A stretch of DNA of 64,000 nucleotides from JBEBVQ01 sp964527735 (GTDB lineage: Bacteria > Bacteroidota > Bacteroidia > Chitinophagales > Chitinophagaceae), in NCBI GenBank assembly GCA_964527735.1, contig CAZGPG010000005.1, positions 1 to 64,000 on the forward strand, given 5' to 3'. The position numbers and the translations under genes are program-made. The notes beneath the pieces are model-generated. The model was not told the DNA's origin. It did no database searches and saw only the letters and a list, made by a program, of their open reading frames with translations. Shown piece by piece: positions 53,200 through 60,555 of the stretch; the first letter of the stretch is position 1; every line of letters begins with the position of its first letter.

Positions 53200-54507
53200 A
53201 TGAAAAAAACAACATGGTGGATTGCGGGTAGTGTGCTCGCCCTTGTGCTGGTCATTGTGATCGGGCGAATGGGTGGGAACAAAGGCATCGAGGTTATGGC
53301 AGAAGCTGTTTCCCGTAGTATGGTTGTTGAAACAGTTACGGCCAGCGGCAAAATATATCCCGAAACCGAGGTGAAGATAAGCCCTGAAGTAAGCGGTGAG
53401 ATTATTGAACTGACGGTTAAGGAGGGAGACAGCGTCTACCGCGGGCAGTTGCTGGTAAAGATAAATCCCGCCATTTATACTTCGATGGTCAGCCAGTCTG
53501 CTGCGAGTGTGGCCCAGGCGCGCGCTTCCGCCCGTAACGCGGAGGAGATGGTGCACCAGTCGCGTTCCCAGTACGATCTGGCGCTCGCCACTTATGATCG
53601 CAATAAGCAGTTGTACGGGGAGAAGGTTATTTCCCGTCTTGAATTCGAACAGGCTGAGGCTAATTACAAGAGCGCCATGGCTACTTATGAAGCGGCTCGT
53701 GCAAGCGCTTCGGGCGGCGGTTTCGGTGTGGATGCCGCTCAGGCAAATTTGTTGCAGGCACAGGAAAATCTGCGGCGGGCAACAATACTGGCGCCGGTAT
53801 CAGGTGTTATTTCACAGCTGAATGTGAAGAAAGGAGAACGGATGGTGGGTACCGCACAGATGGCCGGTACGGAGATGCTGACCATTGCTGATATGAGCCG
53901 GATTGAGGTACGCGTCAACGTCAGCGAAACGGATATTGTAAAGGTAAAGACCGGAGATACGGCGGAGATAGAGGCGGATGCTTACCGCGGTCGCATCTTT
54001 AAAGGAGTTGTATCCAAGGTAGCAGTGTCCTCGGCTTCCGGTGCTGCATCGGTGACGGGTAGCCAGCAGATCAATACCGACCAGGTTACCAACTACGTGG
54101 TACATATTTTAATCCTGCCCGGATCTTATGCAGATCTTTCAGAGCAGAAGAAGCCCGGATCGTTTGTATTTAAACCCGGTATGTCGGCTTCTGTGGCGAT
54201 CCGTACACGGGCTGCGGCAGATGCGCTTGCCATACCGGTAAACGCTGTTACCACCCGCGACTGGCCAGACAGTGTACAAAATACATCTGTTGTGGGGCAG
54301 GCAAGACAAGTGGTGTTCGTTCTGGACACGAATAAACAAGTAGTCAATCCAAGAGATGTAAAAACCGGTTTACAGGACGACCGGCATGTGCAGATACTCG
54401 ATGGTCTTGCAGCAGGTGAAAAAGTAGTGACGGCCCCTTACGGCGCGATCGCCCGGTTGTTGCAGGACGGGACACGGGTGACGGTGGTGGATAAGCTAAC
54501 TAAGTAG
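53200..54507 (+). CDS. HlyD/MacA-type periplasmic adaptor protein (orphan)
   Basis: The 435-residue product has one N-terminal membrane anchor (about 5-22, 'WWIAGSVLALVLVIVIGRMG'). The lipoyl/barrel-sandwich halves are 'ASGKIYPETEVKISPEVSGE' and 'ATILAPVSGVISQLNVKKGE', with a coiled-coil hairpin between them (about 90-190). Beta-barrel domains follow ('ETDIVKVKTGDTAEIEADAY', 'GDTAEIEADAY'). It would link an inner-membrane pump or ABC exporter to an outer-membrane channel. No such partner is adjacent: metG lies 39 bp upstream and gpsA about 100 bp downstream. In other Bacteroidota this type is usually followed by a MacB-like permease or sits with a TolC gene. Confidence 0.92.
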   Translation: MKKTTWWIAGSVLALVLVIVIGRMGGNKGIEVMAEAVSRSMVVETVTASGKIYPETEVKISPEVSGEIIELTVKEGDSVYRGQLLVKINPAIYTSMVSQSAASVAQARASARNAEEMVHQSRSQYDLALATYDRNKQLYGEKVISRLEFEQAEANYKSAMATYEAARASASGGGFGVDAAQANLLQAQENLRRATILAPVSGVISQLNVKKGERMVGTAQMAGTEMLTIADMSRIEVRVNVSETDIVKVKTGDTAEIEADAYRGRIFKGVVSKVAVSSASGAASVTGSQQINTDQVTNYVVHILILPGSYADLSEQKKPGSFVFKPGMSASVAIRTRAAADALAIPVNAVTTRDWPDSVQNTSVVGQARQVVFVLDTNKQVVNPRDVKTGLQDDRHVQILDGLAAGEKVVTAPYGAIARLLQDGTRVTVVDKLTK

Positions 54508-54599
54508 TTTAATTAATTTGAAAATGAGGCAATTTGAAAATTTGAAAATAGAGGTAACGTTTATATCAAACATGGGCATTTTCAAATTAGCAAATTAAA
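54508..54599. repeat. AT-rich inverted repeat (TTTGAAAATG type) before gpsA
   Basis: The left arm, TTTAATTAATTTGAAAATG (54508-54526), and the right arm, CATTTTCAAATTAGCAAATT (from 54577), pair with a few extra bases. The left side also carries additional AATTTGAAAAT copies. It starts just after the adaptor stop and ends about 9 nt before the gpsA start. It is related in composition and position to the element at 29815-29883. Confidence 0.65.
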
Positions 54600-54608
54600 T
54601 AAAACATC

Positions 54609-55625
54609 TTGAACACGCATACAAACATCGGGGTCATCGGGAATGGCAGTTGGGGAACGGCACTGACCAAGATATTGACGGATAATGGAAATACCATCCA
54701 TTGGTGGCTGCGCAAGGAGGAAGCCGTACAGCATCTGAAAACACGATACCACAATCCGGATTATCTTACATCTGTGCGTTTTATGCCCGGATCGGTTCTG
54801 CCTTCTGCCGATTTGCAGGCGGTGCTGGATCAGTGCGATACGCTTGTATTTGCAGTCCCTTCTGCATTTGCCGATGAAGTGCTGAAACGGGTTCCGGCGG
54901 AAGCCTGGGCCGGTAAAAGAGTAATATCGGCTGTAAAAGGTATCATGCCCGAAACAAACCTGCTGCTCAATGATCACCTGGAGCAGCACTATCAGACACG
55001 TCCGGAAAACTATGTCGCCATTACAGGGCCCTGCCACGCTGAAGAAGTGGCGAACGAGCGGCTGTCGTACCTGACTTTTTCCGGGCTCGACAAAACTTTT
55101 ACCGCCAGCGTAGCATCTGCTTTTTCCACTGATTATATCAATACTACGCATAACCATGATATATGGGGTGCACAGTTTGCAGCCGTGCTGAAGAATATAT
55201 ATGCGGTAGGGGCGGGCATTGCCCATGCGCTCGATTATGGCGACAACTTCCTGAGCGTCTATATTACCAATTGCTACCGGGAGATGTATCGCTTTCTTAC
55301 ATTTCATTTTGATCAGGTGCATCCTTCAGACGAGCGTCCGGATTTTCATACCAGCGCCTACCTCGGGGATTTGCTCGTAACATGTTACTCGCTGCATAGC
55401 CGCAACAGAACGTTTGGGAATATGGTAGGCAAAGGTTATACTATCCAGTCCGCCACACTCGAAATGAACATGATAGCCGAAGGATATTATGCAGCCCGCG
55501 GAATGCAACATGTGTCGCAGCAATTCGGGATCACACTGCCCATCGCAGAGGTCATATACAGGATATTATGGGAGCACATGCCGCCGGGTGAAATGTTCCG
55601 GCAACTCGAAAAACAGCTTTCCTGA
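54609..55625 (+). CDS. gpsA: glycerol-3-phosphate dehydrogenase [NAD(P)+]
   Basis: The 338-residue product has the NAD-binding motif 'IGVIGNGSWGTALTKIL' at the N-terminus. The signature 'VAITGPCHAEEVANER' follows. The catalytic Lys lies in 'GAQFAAVLKNIYAVGAGIAH', and 'MVGKGYTIQSATLEMNMIAE' is in the C-terminal domain. The enzyme reduces dihydroxyacetone phosphate to sn-glycerol 3-phosphate for phospholipid synthesis. The start is TTG at 54609: no ATG lies between it and an upstream in-frame stop, and the Rossmann motif begins only six residues later. The AT-rich repeat directly precedes the start. Confidence 0.96.
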   Translation: MNTHTNIGVIGNGSWGTALTKILTDNGNTIHWWLRKEEAVQHLKTRYHNPDYLTSVRFMPGSVLPSADLQAVLDQCDTLVFAVPSAFADEVLKRVPAEAWAGKRVISAVKGIMPETNLLLNDHLEQHYQTRPENYVAITGPCHAEEVANERLSYLTFSGLDKTFTASVASAFSTDYINTTHNHDIWGAQFAAVLKNIYAVGAGIAHALDYGDNFLSVYITNCYREMYRFLTFHFDQVHPSDERPDFHTSAYLGDLLVTCYSLHSRNRTFGNMVGKGYTIQSATLEMNMIAEGYYAARGMQHVSQQFGITLPIAEVIYRILWEHMPPGEMFRQLEKQLS

Positions 55626-55710
55626 TTTTTAGGATACATGATGTTAAAATCTGGTGCGGGAATGTGTTTCCCTTCTGCTTTATTGTAATTTAGAAGTTTG
55701 AATCTCTGAC

Positions 55711-56985
55711 ATGCGTTTACAAAACATCAGGAAGTTGATCCTTTTCTCTGCCTGCCTGCTGACAGTGCATGTGGCGATGGCAGCGAGGCTTTTCATCCCT
55801 ATGGGAGCGGAGGGTCAGTCGGATCATCTGAAAGCATACGGTATAGCATATGCCGCTCTGGTAAAAGGTATTGAGGTAGATTGGCTGCTCAATTACCGTG
55901 GCGGAAGCTTCTCCATGGATCATATAGACGCTATGGAGCGGATGTGCAAGCTGCGCGGTGTCAGTTACGAGGTAATCAGCGATGCGCAGTATTCGGGCAT
56001 GCTTTCTGAAATTGCGCACCCCGACTATAACGGCGATGTGATCAAGCTGGAGAAAGCGCCGAGGATATGTGTCTATACGCCGCCCAACAAACTGCCCTGG
56101 GATGATGCTGTAACGCTGGCGCTGACCTATGCGGAGATCCACTACGACAAAGTGTATGATGATGAGGTAATGTCAGACAAGCTGATGGATTACGACTGGC
56201 TGCATCTCCATCACGAAGATTTTACCGGTCAGTTTGGTAAGTTCTGGGCAGGGTATCGCAATGCATCGTGGTACCAGGAAGAGGTCACTACCCAGGAAGC
56301 TGCTGCCGCCCGGCACGGATTCCGGAAGGTGTCGCAGTTGAAGCTCGCCGTGGCCAAAAAGATACAGGCTTTTGTTAGTGGTGGCGGTTACCTGTTTGCC
56401 ATGTGCTCGGCTACCGATAGTTACGATATTGCCATGGCTGCACACAAGACGGATATCTGCGATGTGCCTTTTGACGGTGATCCGATGGCGCCGGATGCGC
56501 AAGCCCGGCTTGATTTTACCCAGTGTTTTGCTTTTAAGAATTTTGCTTTGGTTGATAATCCATACGAGTACGAGTTTTCATCTATCGACAACACACGCTA
56601 CCGGCGTGTGGCTATGGACGTAGACTATTTCACGCTGTTTACATTCTCCGCCAAATTCGACCCGGTGCCTACTATGCTTTGTCAAAATCACACTACGACC
56701 ATAAAAGGTTTTATGGGTCAGACAACAGCGTTTCGAAAAGAAAATCTGAAGACCAATGTGCTGGTAATGGGGGAATATAAACCGGCCAATGAAGCCCGGT
56801 ATATTCACGGGGAATACGGCAAAGGTACCTGGACTTTTTACGGCGGCCATGATCCGGAAGATTATCAGCATGCTGTAGGTGATCCGCCGACGGAGCTGTC
56901 CAACCATCCCAACTCACCCGGTTATCGCCTGATACTGAACAATGTGTTGTTCCCCGCCGCGAAGAAAAAGCCACGTAAGACTTAA
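55711..56985 (+). CDS. secreted GATase1-like protein (often labelled asparagine synthetase B)
   Basis: The 424-residue product has a signal peptide (about 1-24, 'ILFSACLLTVHVAMAARLF'). Conserved segments are 'HLKAYGIAYAALVKGIEVDW', 'LLNYRGGSF', 'CVYTPPNKLPWDDAVTLAL', 'DYDWLHLHHEDFTGQFGKFW' and 'GGGYLFAMCSATDSYDIAM'. The end is 'GKGTWTFYGGHDPEDYQH'. I recall close relatives in Bacteroidota being labelled asparagine synthetase B, but no AsnB synthetase or glutaminase signature is visible, and a signal peptide argues against cytoplasmic synthesis. The Cys in 'AMCSATD' and the glycine-rich elbow resemble a class I glutamine-amidotransferase-like (ThuA/GATase1) fold. Role unknown. Confidence 0.75.
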   Translation: MRLQNIRKLILFSACLLTVHVAMAARLFIPMGAEGQSDHLKAYGIAYAALVKGIEVDWLLNYRGGSFSMDHIDAMERMCKLRGVSYEVISDAQYSGMLSEIAHPDYNGDVIKLEKAPRICVYTPPNKLPWDDAVTLALTYAEIHYDKVYDDEVMSDKLMDYDWLHLHHEDFTGQFGKFWAGYRNASWYQEEVTTQEAAAARHGFRKVSQLKLAVAKKIQAFVSGGGYLFAMCSATDSYDIAMAAHKTDICDVPFDGDPMAPDAQARLDFTQCFAFKNFALVDNPYEYEFSSIDNTRYRRVAMDVDYFTLFTFSAKFDPVPTMLCQNHTTTIKGFMGQTTAFRKENLKTNVLVMGEYKPANEARYIHGEYGKGTWTFYGGHDPEDYQHAVGDPPTELSNHPNSPGYRLILNNVLFPAAKKKPRKT

Positions 56986-57188
56986 TTGCACCGCTATTGC
57001 CCGGAGATTGAAAATAATGTGCCTTCTCAGTTATTACCCGTATCTTTAGATACGCATAAAAAGGGCATTGCGTAATTGTTTCGACTTTCACTCCTTCGAC
57101 CGGGTTTCAATCCTTATTGCTTCGCTCTTTAGACGTAACAGTTCCGGTTCATTTGACAAGCCTTTGCCACCGGTAAAAATGTAAATGT

Positions 57189-57350
57189 ATGGAAGAGAGA
57201 AAAGAAATGGACACTGTGAGTTCTGTCATGAATAACCTGAAGCAACAAGGGAAGGATAACGAATTTACCGTTCATGCAAATGGACTTGTATTGCTTAAAG
57301 GTAACGTATATGATCATCGTGGAATTGGTCTCAGGGAAGAACTGCTATGA
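57189..57350 (+). CDS. small truncated hypothetical protein
   Basis: The 53-residue frame reads 'MEERKEMDTVSSVMNNLKQQ', then 'GKDNEFTVHANGLVLLKG', and ends 'DHRGIGLREELL'. The opening resembles the N-terminal half of a roughly 100-residue Bacteroidota family I recall ('V..V.N.LK..G...EF' pattern, then a 'KTYRFEG' part). That second part is missing here, so it may be a truncated copy. Its stop codon overlaps the AraC-type ATG by 4 bp, which suggests translational coupling if expressed. Confidence 0.45.
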   Translation: MEERKEMDTVSSVMNNLKQQGKDNEFTVHANGLVLLKGNVYDHRGIGLREELL

Positions 57351-57907
57351 AGCTCTACATCAAATACATGGTCAGCCTGCGATGCAAAATGATCGTAAGG
57401 GAGGAACTGATTAAAATCGGATTGAAGTATGTGGCTATTGATCTCGGTATGGTGGAAATTCTGGAGGATATAACAGAGGAGCAGCGCTGCACATTTAAAG
57501 AAAACCTGCTTAAGTCAGGGCTGGAGCTGCTCGACGATAAAAAAAGTATCTTAATTGAAAAAATAAAAAGCCTGATTATCGAGATGGTTCATTATTCCGA
57601 TGAACTCCCCGAGCTGAAATATTCCGATTATATCAGTGAAAAATTAGGCTACAATTACACCTACCTGGCTAATGTATTTTCAGAAGTGAAGGGGATTACA
57701 ATACAGCAGTTCATCATAATGCATAAAATCGAAAGGGTGAAAGAGCTGCTGCTATATGAAGAACTGAACCTTACAGAGATATCCTATAAGCTACACTACA
57801 GCAGCGTGGCCCATTTATCCAAACAGTTTAAAAAGATCACGGGGTTAACGCCCAGCTTTTTTAAGAAGCTCAAAGATAAAAAACGTACTGTGCTTGAAGA
57901 CCTGTGA
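57347..57907 (+). CDS. AraC-family transcriptional regulator (short form)
   Basis: The 186-residue product has an N-terminal domain of about 75 residues beginning 'MKLYIKYMVSLRCKMIVREE'. An AraC-type helix-turn-helix pair follows ('YTYLANVFSEVKGITIQQFI', 'MHKIERVKELLLYEELNLTE', 'HLSKQFKKITGLTPSFFKKL'). It lacks the cupin-like ligand domain of classical AraC proteins. The overlap with the small gene upstream (4 bp) and the cupin gene 133 bp downstream form a small cluster. The C-terminal 30 residues are closely similar to the remnant at 24115-24255. Confidence 0.9.
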   Translation: MKLYIKYMVSLRCKMIVREELIKIGLKYVAIDLGMVEILEDITEEQRCTFKENLLKSGLELLDDKKSILIEKIKSLIIEMVHYSDELPELKYSDYISEKLGYNYTYLANVFSEVKGITIQQFIIMHKIERVKELLLYEELNLTEISYKLHYSSVAHLSKQFKKITGLTPSFFKKLKDKKRTVLEDL

Positions 57908-58040
57908 TCCATATAACAAAGCAGGATCTTCTTATGTGTGAATGATATAATTCTTTCAGGTTAAGGTATAACAGTTGCCCTGGTTAAACAGTCCACCTTT
58001 GTGTAGTGAAAATTCATTCACGAAATTAAAGTCTGGATAA

Positions 58041-58388
58041 TTGGAACAAGCCGAATTTGAAAAATCGAAAGTTTTTATTATCGTAGAAATACTTGAATAC
58101 GTGCCTAATTCTGTAGTGATCAAAACGATCATCCGGAAAACGACAGGTAACGTCAGTGCTGTTTCATTTGACTGCGGTGAATCATTGGCCAACAGGATTG
58201 TGCCGTTTGATACATTTATCCAGGTAATTGAAGGCAGCGCTGAAATAATAATTGATAATAAATCCAACCTGCTGGAAACCGGACAGTCCATCATTGTACC
58301 AGCCCACGCTTCCAATACCATCAAGGCCAATGTGCGGTTCAAGATGCTGTCTACAATCATCAAAAGCGGCTATGAAGAACTGGCTTGA
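58041..58388 (+). CDS. cupin domain-containing protein
   Basis: The 115-residue product is a single small beta-barrel cupin: 'VSAVSFDCGESLANRIVPFD', 'TFIQVIEGSAEIIIDNKS' and 'LLETGQSIIVPAHASNTIKA'. The first cupin motif lacks the usual His pair, so metal binding may be incomplete. The likely start is TTG at 58041, as the ATG alternatives are too late for the family N-terminus ('FEKSKVFIIVEILEYVPNS'). It follows the AraC regulator on the same strand and may be its target or ligand-handling partner; that link is inference. Confidence 0.82.
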   Translation: MEQAEFEKSKVFIIVEILEYVPNSVVIKTIIRKTTGNVSAVSFDCGESLANRIVPFDTFIQVIEGSAEIIIDNKSNLLETGQSIIVPAHASNTIKANVRFKMLSTIIKSGYEELA

Positions 58389-58445
58389 TATGCTCCCATA
58401 GGGCAACAAACATTAGCGAATAATACGGGTTCTGTGAACCCACAT

Positions 58446-58523
58446 GTAGAGACGCGATGTGTCGCGTCTCCCTTAATGAATGGTGGAGACGCGACACATC
58501 GCGTCTCCACCATTCATTAAGGG
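58446..58523. repeat. GTAGAGACGCG double palindrome between convergent genes
   Basis: Two 22-nt palindromes, GAGACGCGATGTGTCGCGTCTC and its complement-like twin with a CACA centre, are separated by CCTTAATGAATGGTG. The reverse complement of that spacer follows the second palindrome. Any half can therefore pair with the other. It lies between the cupin gene and the OmpA-type gene, which converge, and may terminate both. A shorter relative is at 29747. Confidence 0.75.
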
Positions 58524-58610
58524 ATGATTGCACCAACAGAGGTATTATGGTACAAAAGAGGCTACCTGTCAAGGGTAGCCTCTCGTTTGAAACAGACATT
58601 GCAGATGCTG

Positions 58611-60533
58611 TTATTTTGCAGCGGGTGTTATTTTCATGACCGCGCGCCTGTTTTTCTGCCTTCCTTCAGGGGTGCTGTTGTCTGCTTCCGGGGAGTTGAA
58701 ACCATGACCCACGGTCTTCAGCCTCAGCGGACTTATGCCCATATTGGTAAGACTTTTCTTTACCGCATTTGCACGTCTTAATGACAGTGCATCGTTGTAT
58801 GCGGCAGAGCCTTTGCTGTCCGTATATCCGTTGATCGTAATGGTCCTTGTTTTATCATTATTCATTTCCGCGACTGCATCGTTCAGTATCAGATAGTAGG
58901 TGTCGTTTATAATGTATTCGTCAAAATCAAACAATATGGGCGTAGAAAGATCTATTCCCGGAAGCGGAGCGGCAGGTGCAGTAAGTGTAAAGTCTGTGCC
59001 CTTTGCCGTACAATTGTTCATAGTAACCACTATCCCGGAATATGATCCCTCACATAAACGGTCTATTGTTATGGAATTGCCGGCATCAACCATACCGGAA
59101 AAAGTTGGCTGGGGAATACCATTCAGCCGGTAATTGATCGCCACAGACTCACCTGCGGACAAACCACTGAACATAGCCGTTCCATCACATGATCCCTGCG
59201 ATGCCGGATCTGTAGTTCTTTGAGTGGCAATGGCAATGGCCGGATTAGTGAGCGTTACAGATTCGCTTGTTGCGCTTGCCTTCTTCATCGTAGCCACTAT
59301 GCCGGTATAATTTCCCGCACAAAGGTCGGGGATGCTTACCTGCCCGTCGGGCTGGACCGTTGTTGCATATCTTTTCTGTTCGGTACCGTTCAGGGTATAA
59401 TCAACCGTTACTGGTTTATTGGGTGTTAAACCGGAAAGTATAATACTGCCGTCGCATGACCCGCATTGTGTGGGTGCATGGGACCCGGTGGAAGAGATGC
59501 TGATGGGTGTATATTTTCCTCCCAGGAAAAACCGGACACCGAGGTTAGCGCCATATGACTGGTTATTACTTGCGGTCACATTGTTCAGGACGGAATTGTA
59601 GTTACCGATACCATCCGTTATGCGATAACCATTTTGTGCCTCATTCTTAAAGGGCTGAAACATATAATACCCTCCAAAGTTGAGCGCTGTTCTGTCGGAC
59701 AGGAAGTAGTTGAAAGAAGGTTGTACTAAAAAGCCCACAGAGCCCTGCGTATAGGATGTAGTCCCTTTACGGACATCCGGACTCATGCCTTCACCTACAC
59801 TGTAGCCCAACGCGCGTTTTTGGGCGTAATAGTCCTCCAGGCTGCCATCCGGGTTGTTTTTCAGGAAGTTTTCTCTTGTGATCAGCCAGTCGTTTACTGA
59901 AGGGACGGGCTCATGATCGTACACGGAGGTAGGGCTGCCGTCGCCATATTGTACGAGCTGGTAAATAGCCCCATAATCAAAACTGGCATCGGTAGTGTAA
60001 TTGTTTTTCATTTGCAGGTTGATCACTGCGCCCAAATCGGCGGTAAAGCCCCAGCGTTCGGAAAAGCGATTTTTGTATTTCAGCACCACGGGTATGTTGA
60101 TGTTTGTGGAAGCTATATGCTCTACGATGTCATGCCCGGTTACCTGTTGCCTGAAAATATTGCCGGCGTCATCGGTAGCCTGGTATGCGACGGAGAAATT
60201 GTCCAGTACAGCATCACCGCGTTGGTGCATATACATAATGCCTGTTCCGAAGCCAAAATGACGTTTCTTTCCTAAGAAGAAACCCAGTTGTGCATCACCG
60301 CCGAAAGTGTACCCGTTTTTATACTTCAGTTGGCCGGTGTTTATATTGATGCCGCCCGGGTAGTTGGCATCCGTATTTGCTGTGGTGAAACGCTGGTCGG
60401 CGAATCCGCCCAGCAGGTTGACGTCTATCACCCATCTGGATAAATACCTGTCGGTCAGGTAATTCGCCCGGTCCTGGGCCATGGCCGATATTGCCGCAAG
60501 GGCAATCACCGGCAATAATAATAGTTTTTTCAT
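58611..60533 (-). CDS. OmpA-family outer-membrane protein with barrel and two beta modules
   Basis: The 640-residue product has a signal peptide ending 'ISAMAQ'. A large beta-barrel-like N-terminal domain follows (about 25-345, 'LQMKNNYTTDASFDYG', 'GANLGVRFFLGGKYTPI'). Two modules of about 85 residues each begin 'CGSCDGSIILSGL' and 'GSCDGTAMFSGL' (about 365-530). The C-terminal OmpA domain is 'NDAVAEMNNDKTRTITINGY', 'TDSKGSAAYNDALSLRRANA', 'KTVGHGFNSPEADN', 'RQKNRRAVMKI'. The OmpA domain should bind peptidoglycan. It lies 22 bp downstream of the giant adhesin gene, so the two are probably cotranscribed, and the protein may anchor or help display it. Confidence 0.9.
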   Translation of the reverse strand: MKKLLLLPVIALAAISAMAQDRANYLTDRYLSRWVIDVNLLGGFADQRFTTANTDANYPGGININTGQLKYKNGYTFGGDAQLGFFLGKKRHFGFGTGIMYMHQRGDAVLDNFSVAYQATDDAGNIFRQQVTGHDIVEHIASTNINIPVVLKYKNRFSERWGFTADLGAVINLQMKNNYTTDASFDYGAIYQLVQYGDGSPTSVYDHEPVPSVNDWLITRENFLKNNPDGSLEDYYAQKRALGYSVGEGMSPDVRKGTTSYTQGSVGFLVQPSFNYFLSDRTALNFGGYYMFQPFKNEAQNGYRITDGIGNYNSVLNNVTASNNQSYGANLGVRFFLGGKYTPISISSTGSHAPTQCGSCDGSIILSGLTPNKPVTVDYTLNGTEQKRYATTVQPDGQVSIPDLCAGNYTGIVATMKKASATSESVTLTNPAIAIATQRTTDPASQGSCDGTAMFSGLSAGESVAINYRLNGIPQPTFSGMVDAGNSITIDRLCEGSYSGIVVTMNNCTAKGTDFTLTAPAAPLPGIDLSTPILFDFDEYIINDTYYLILNDAVAEMNNDKTRTITINGYTDSKGSAAYNDALSLRRANAVKKSLTNMGISPLRLKTVGHGFNSPEADNSTPEGRQKNRRAVMKITPAAK

Positions 60534-60555
60534 TGCAGATATTTTGAAGGTATTT

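Noticed and set aside
57908..58040. Possible promoter for the cupin gene (TTG and CACCTTTG words)
   Set aside because: The match to TAnnTTTG is incomplete and spacing is uncertain, so I did not list it.
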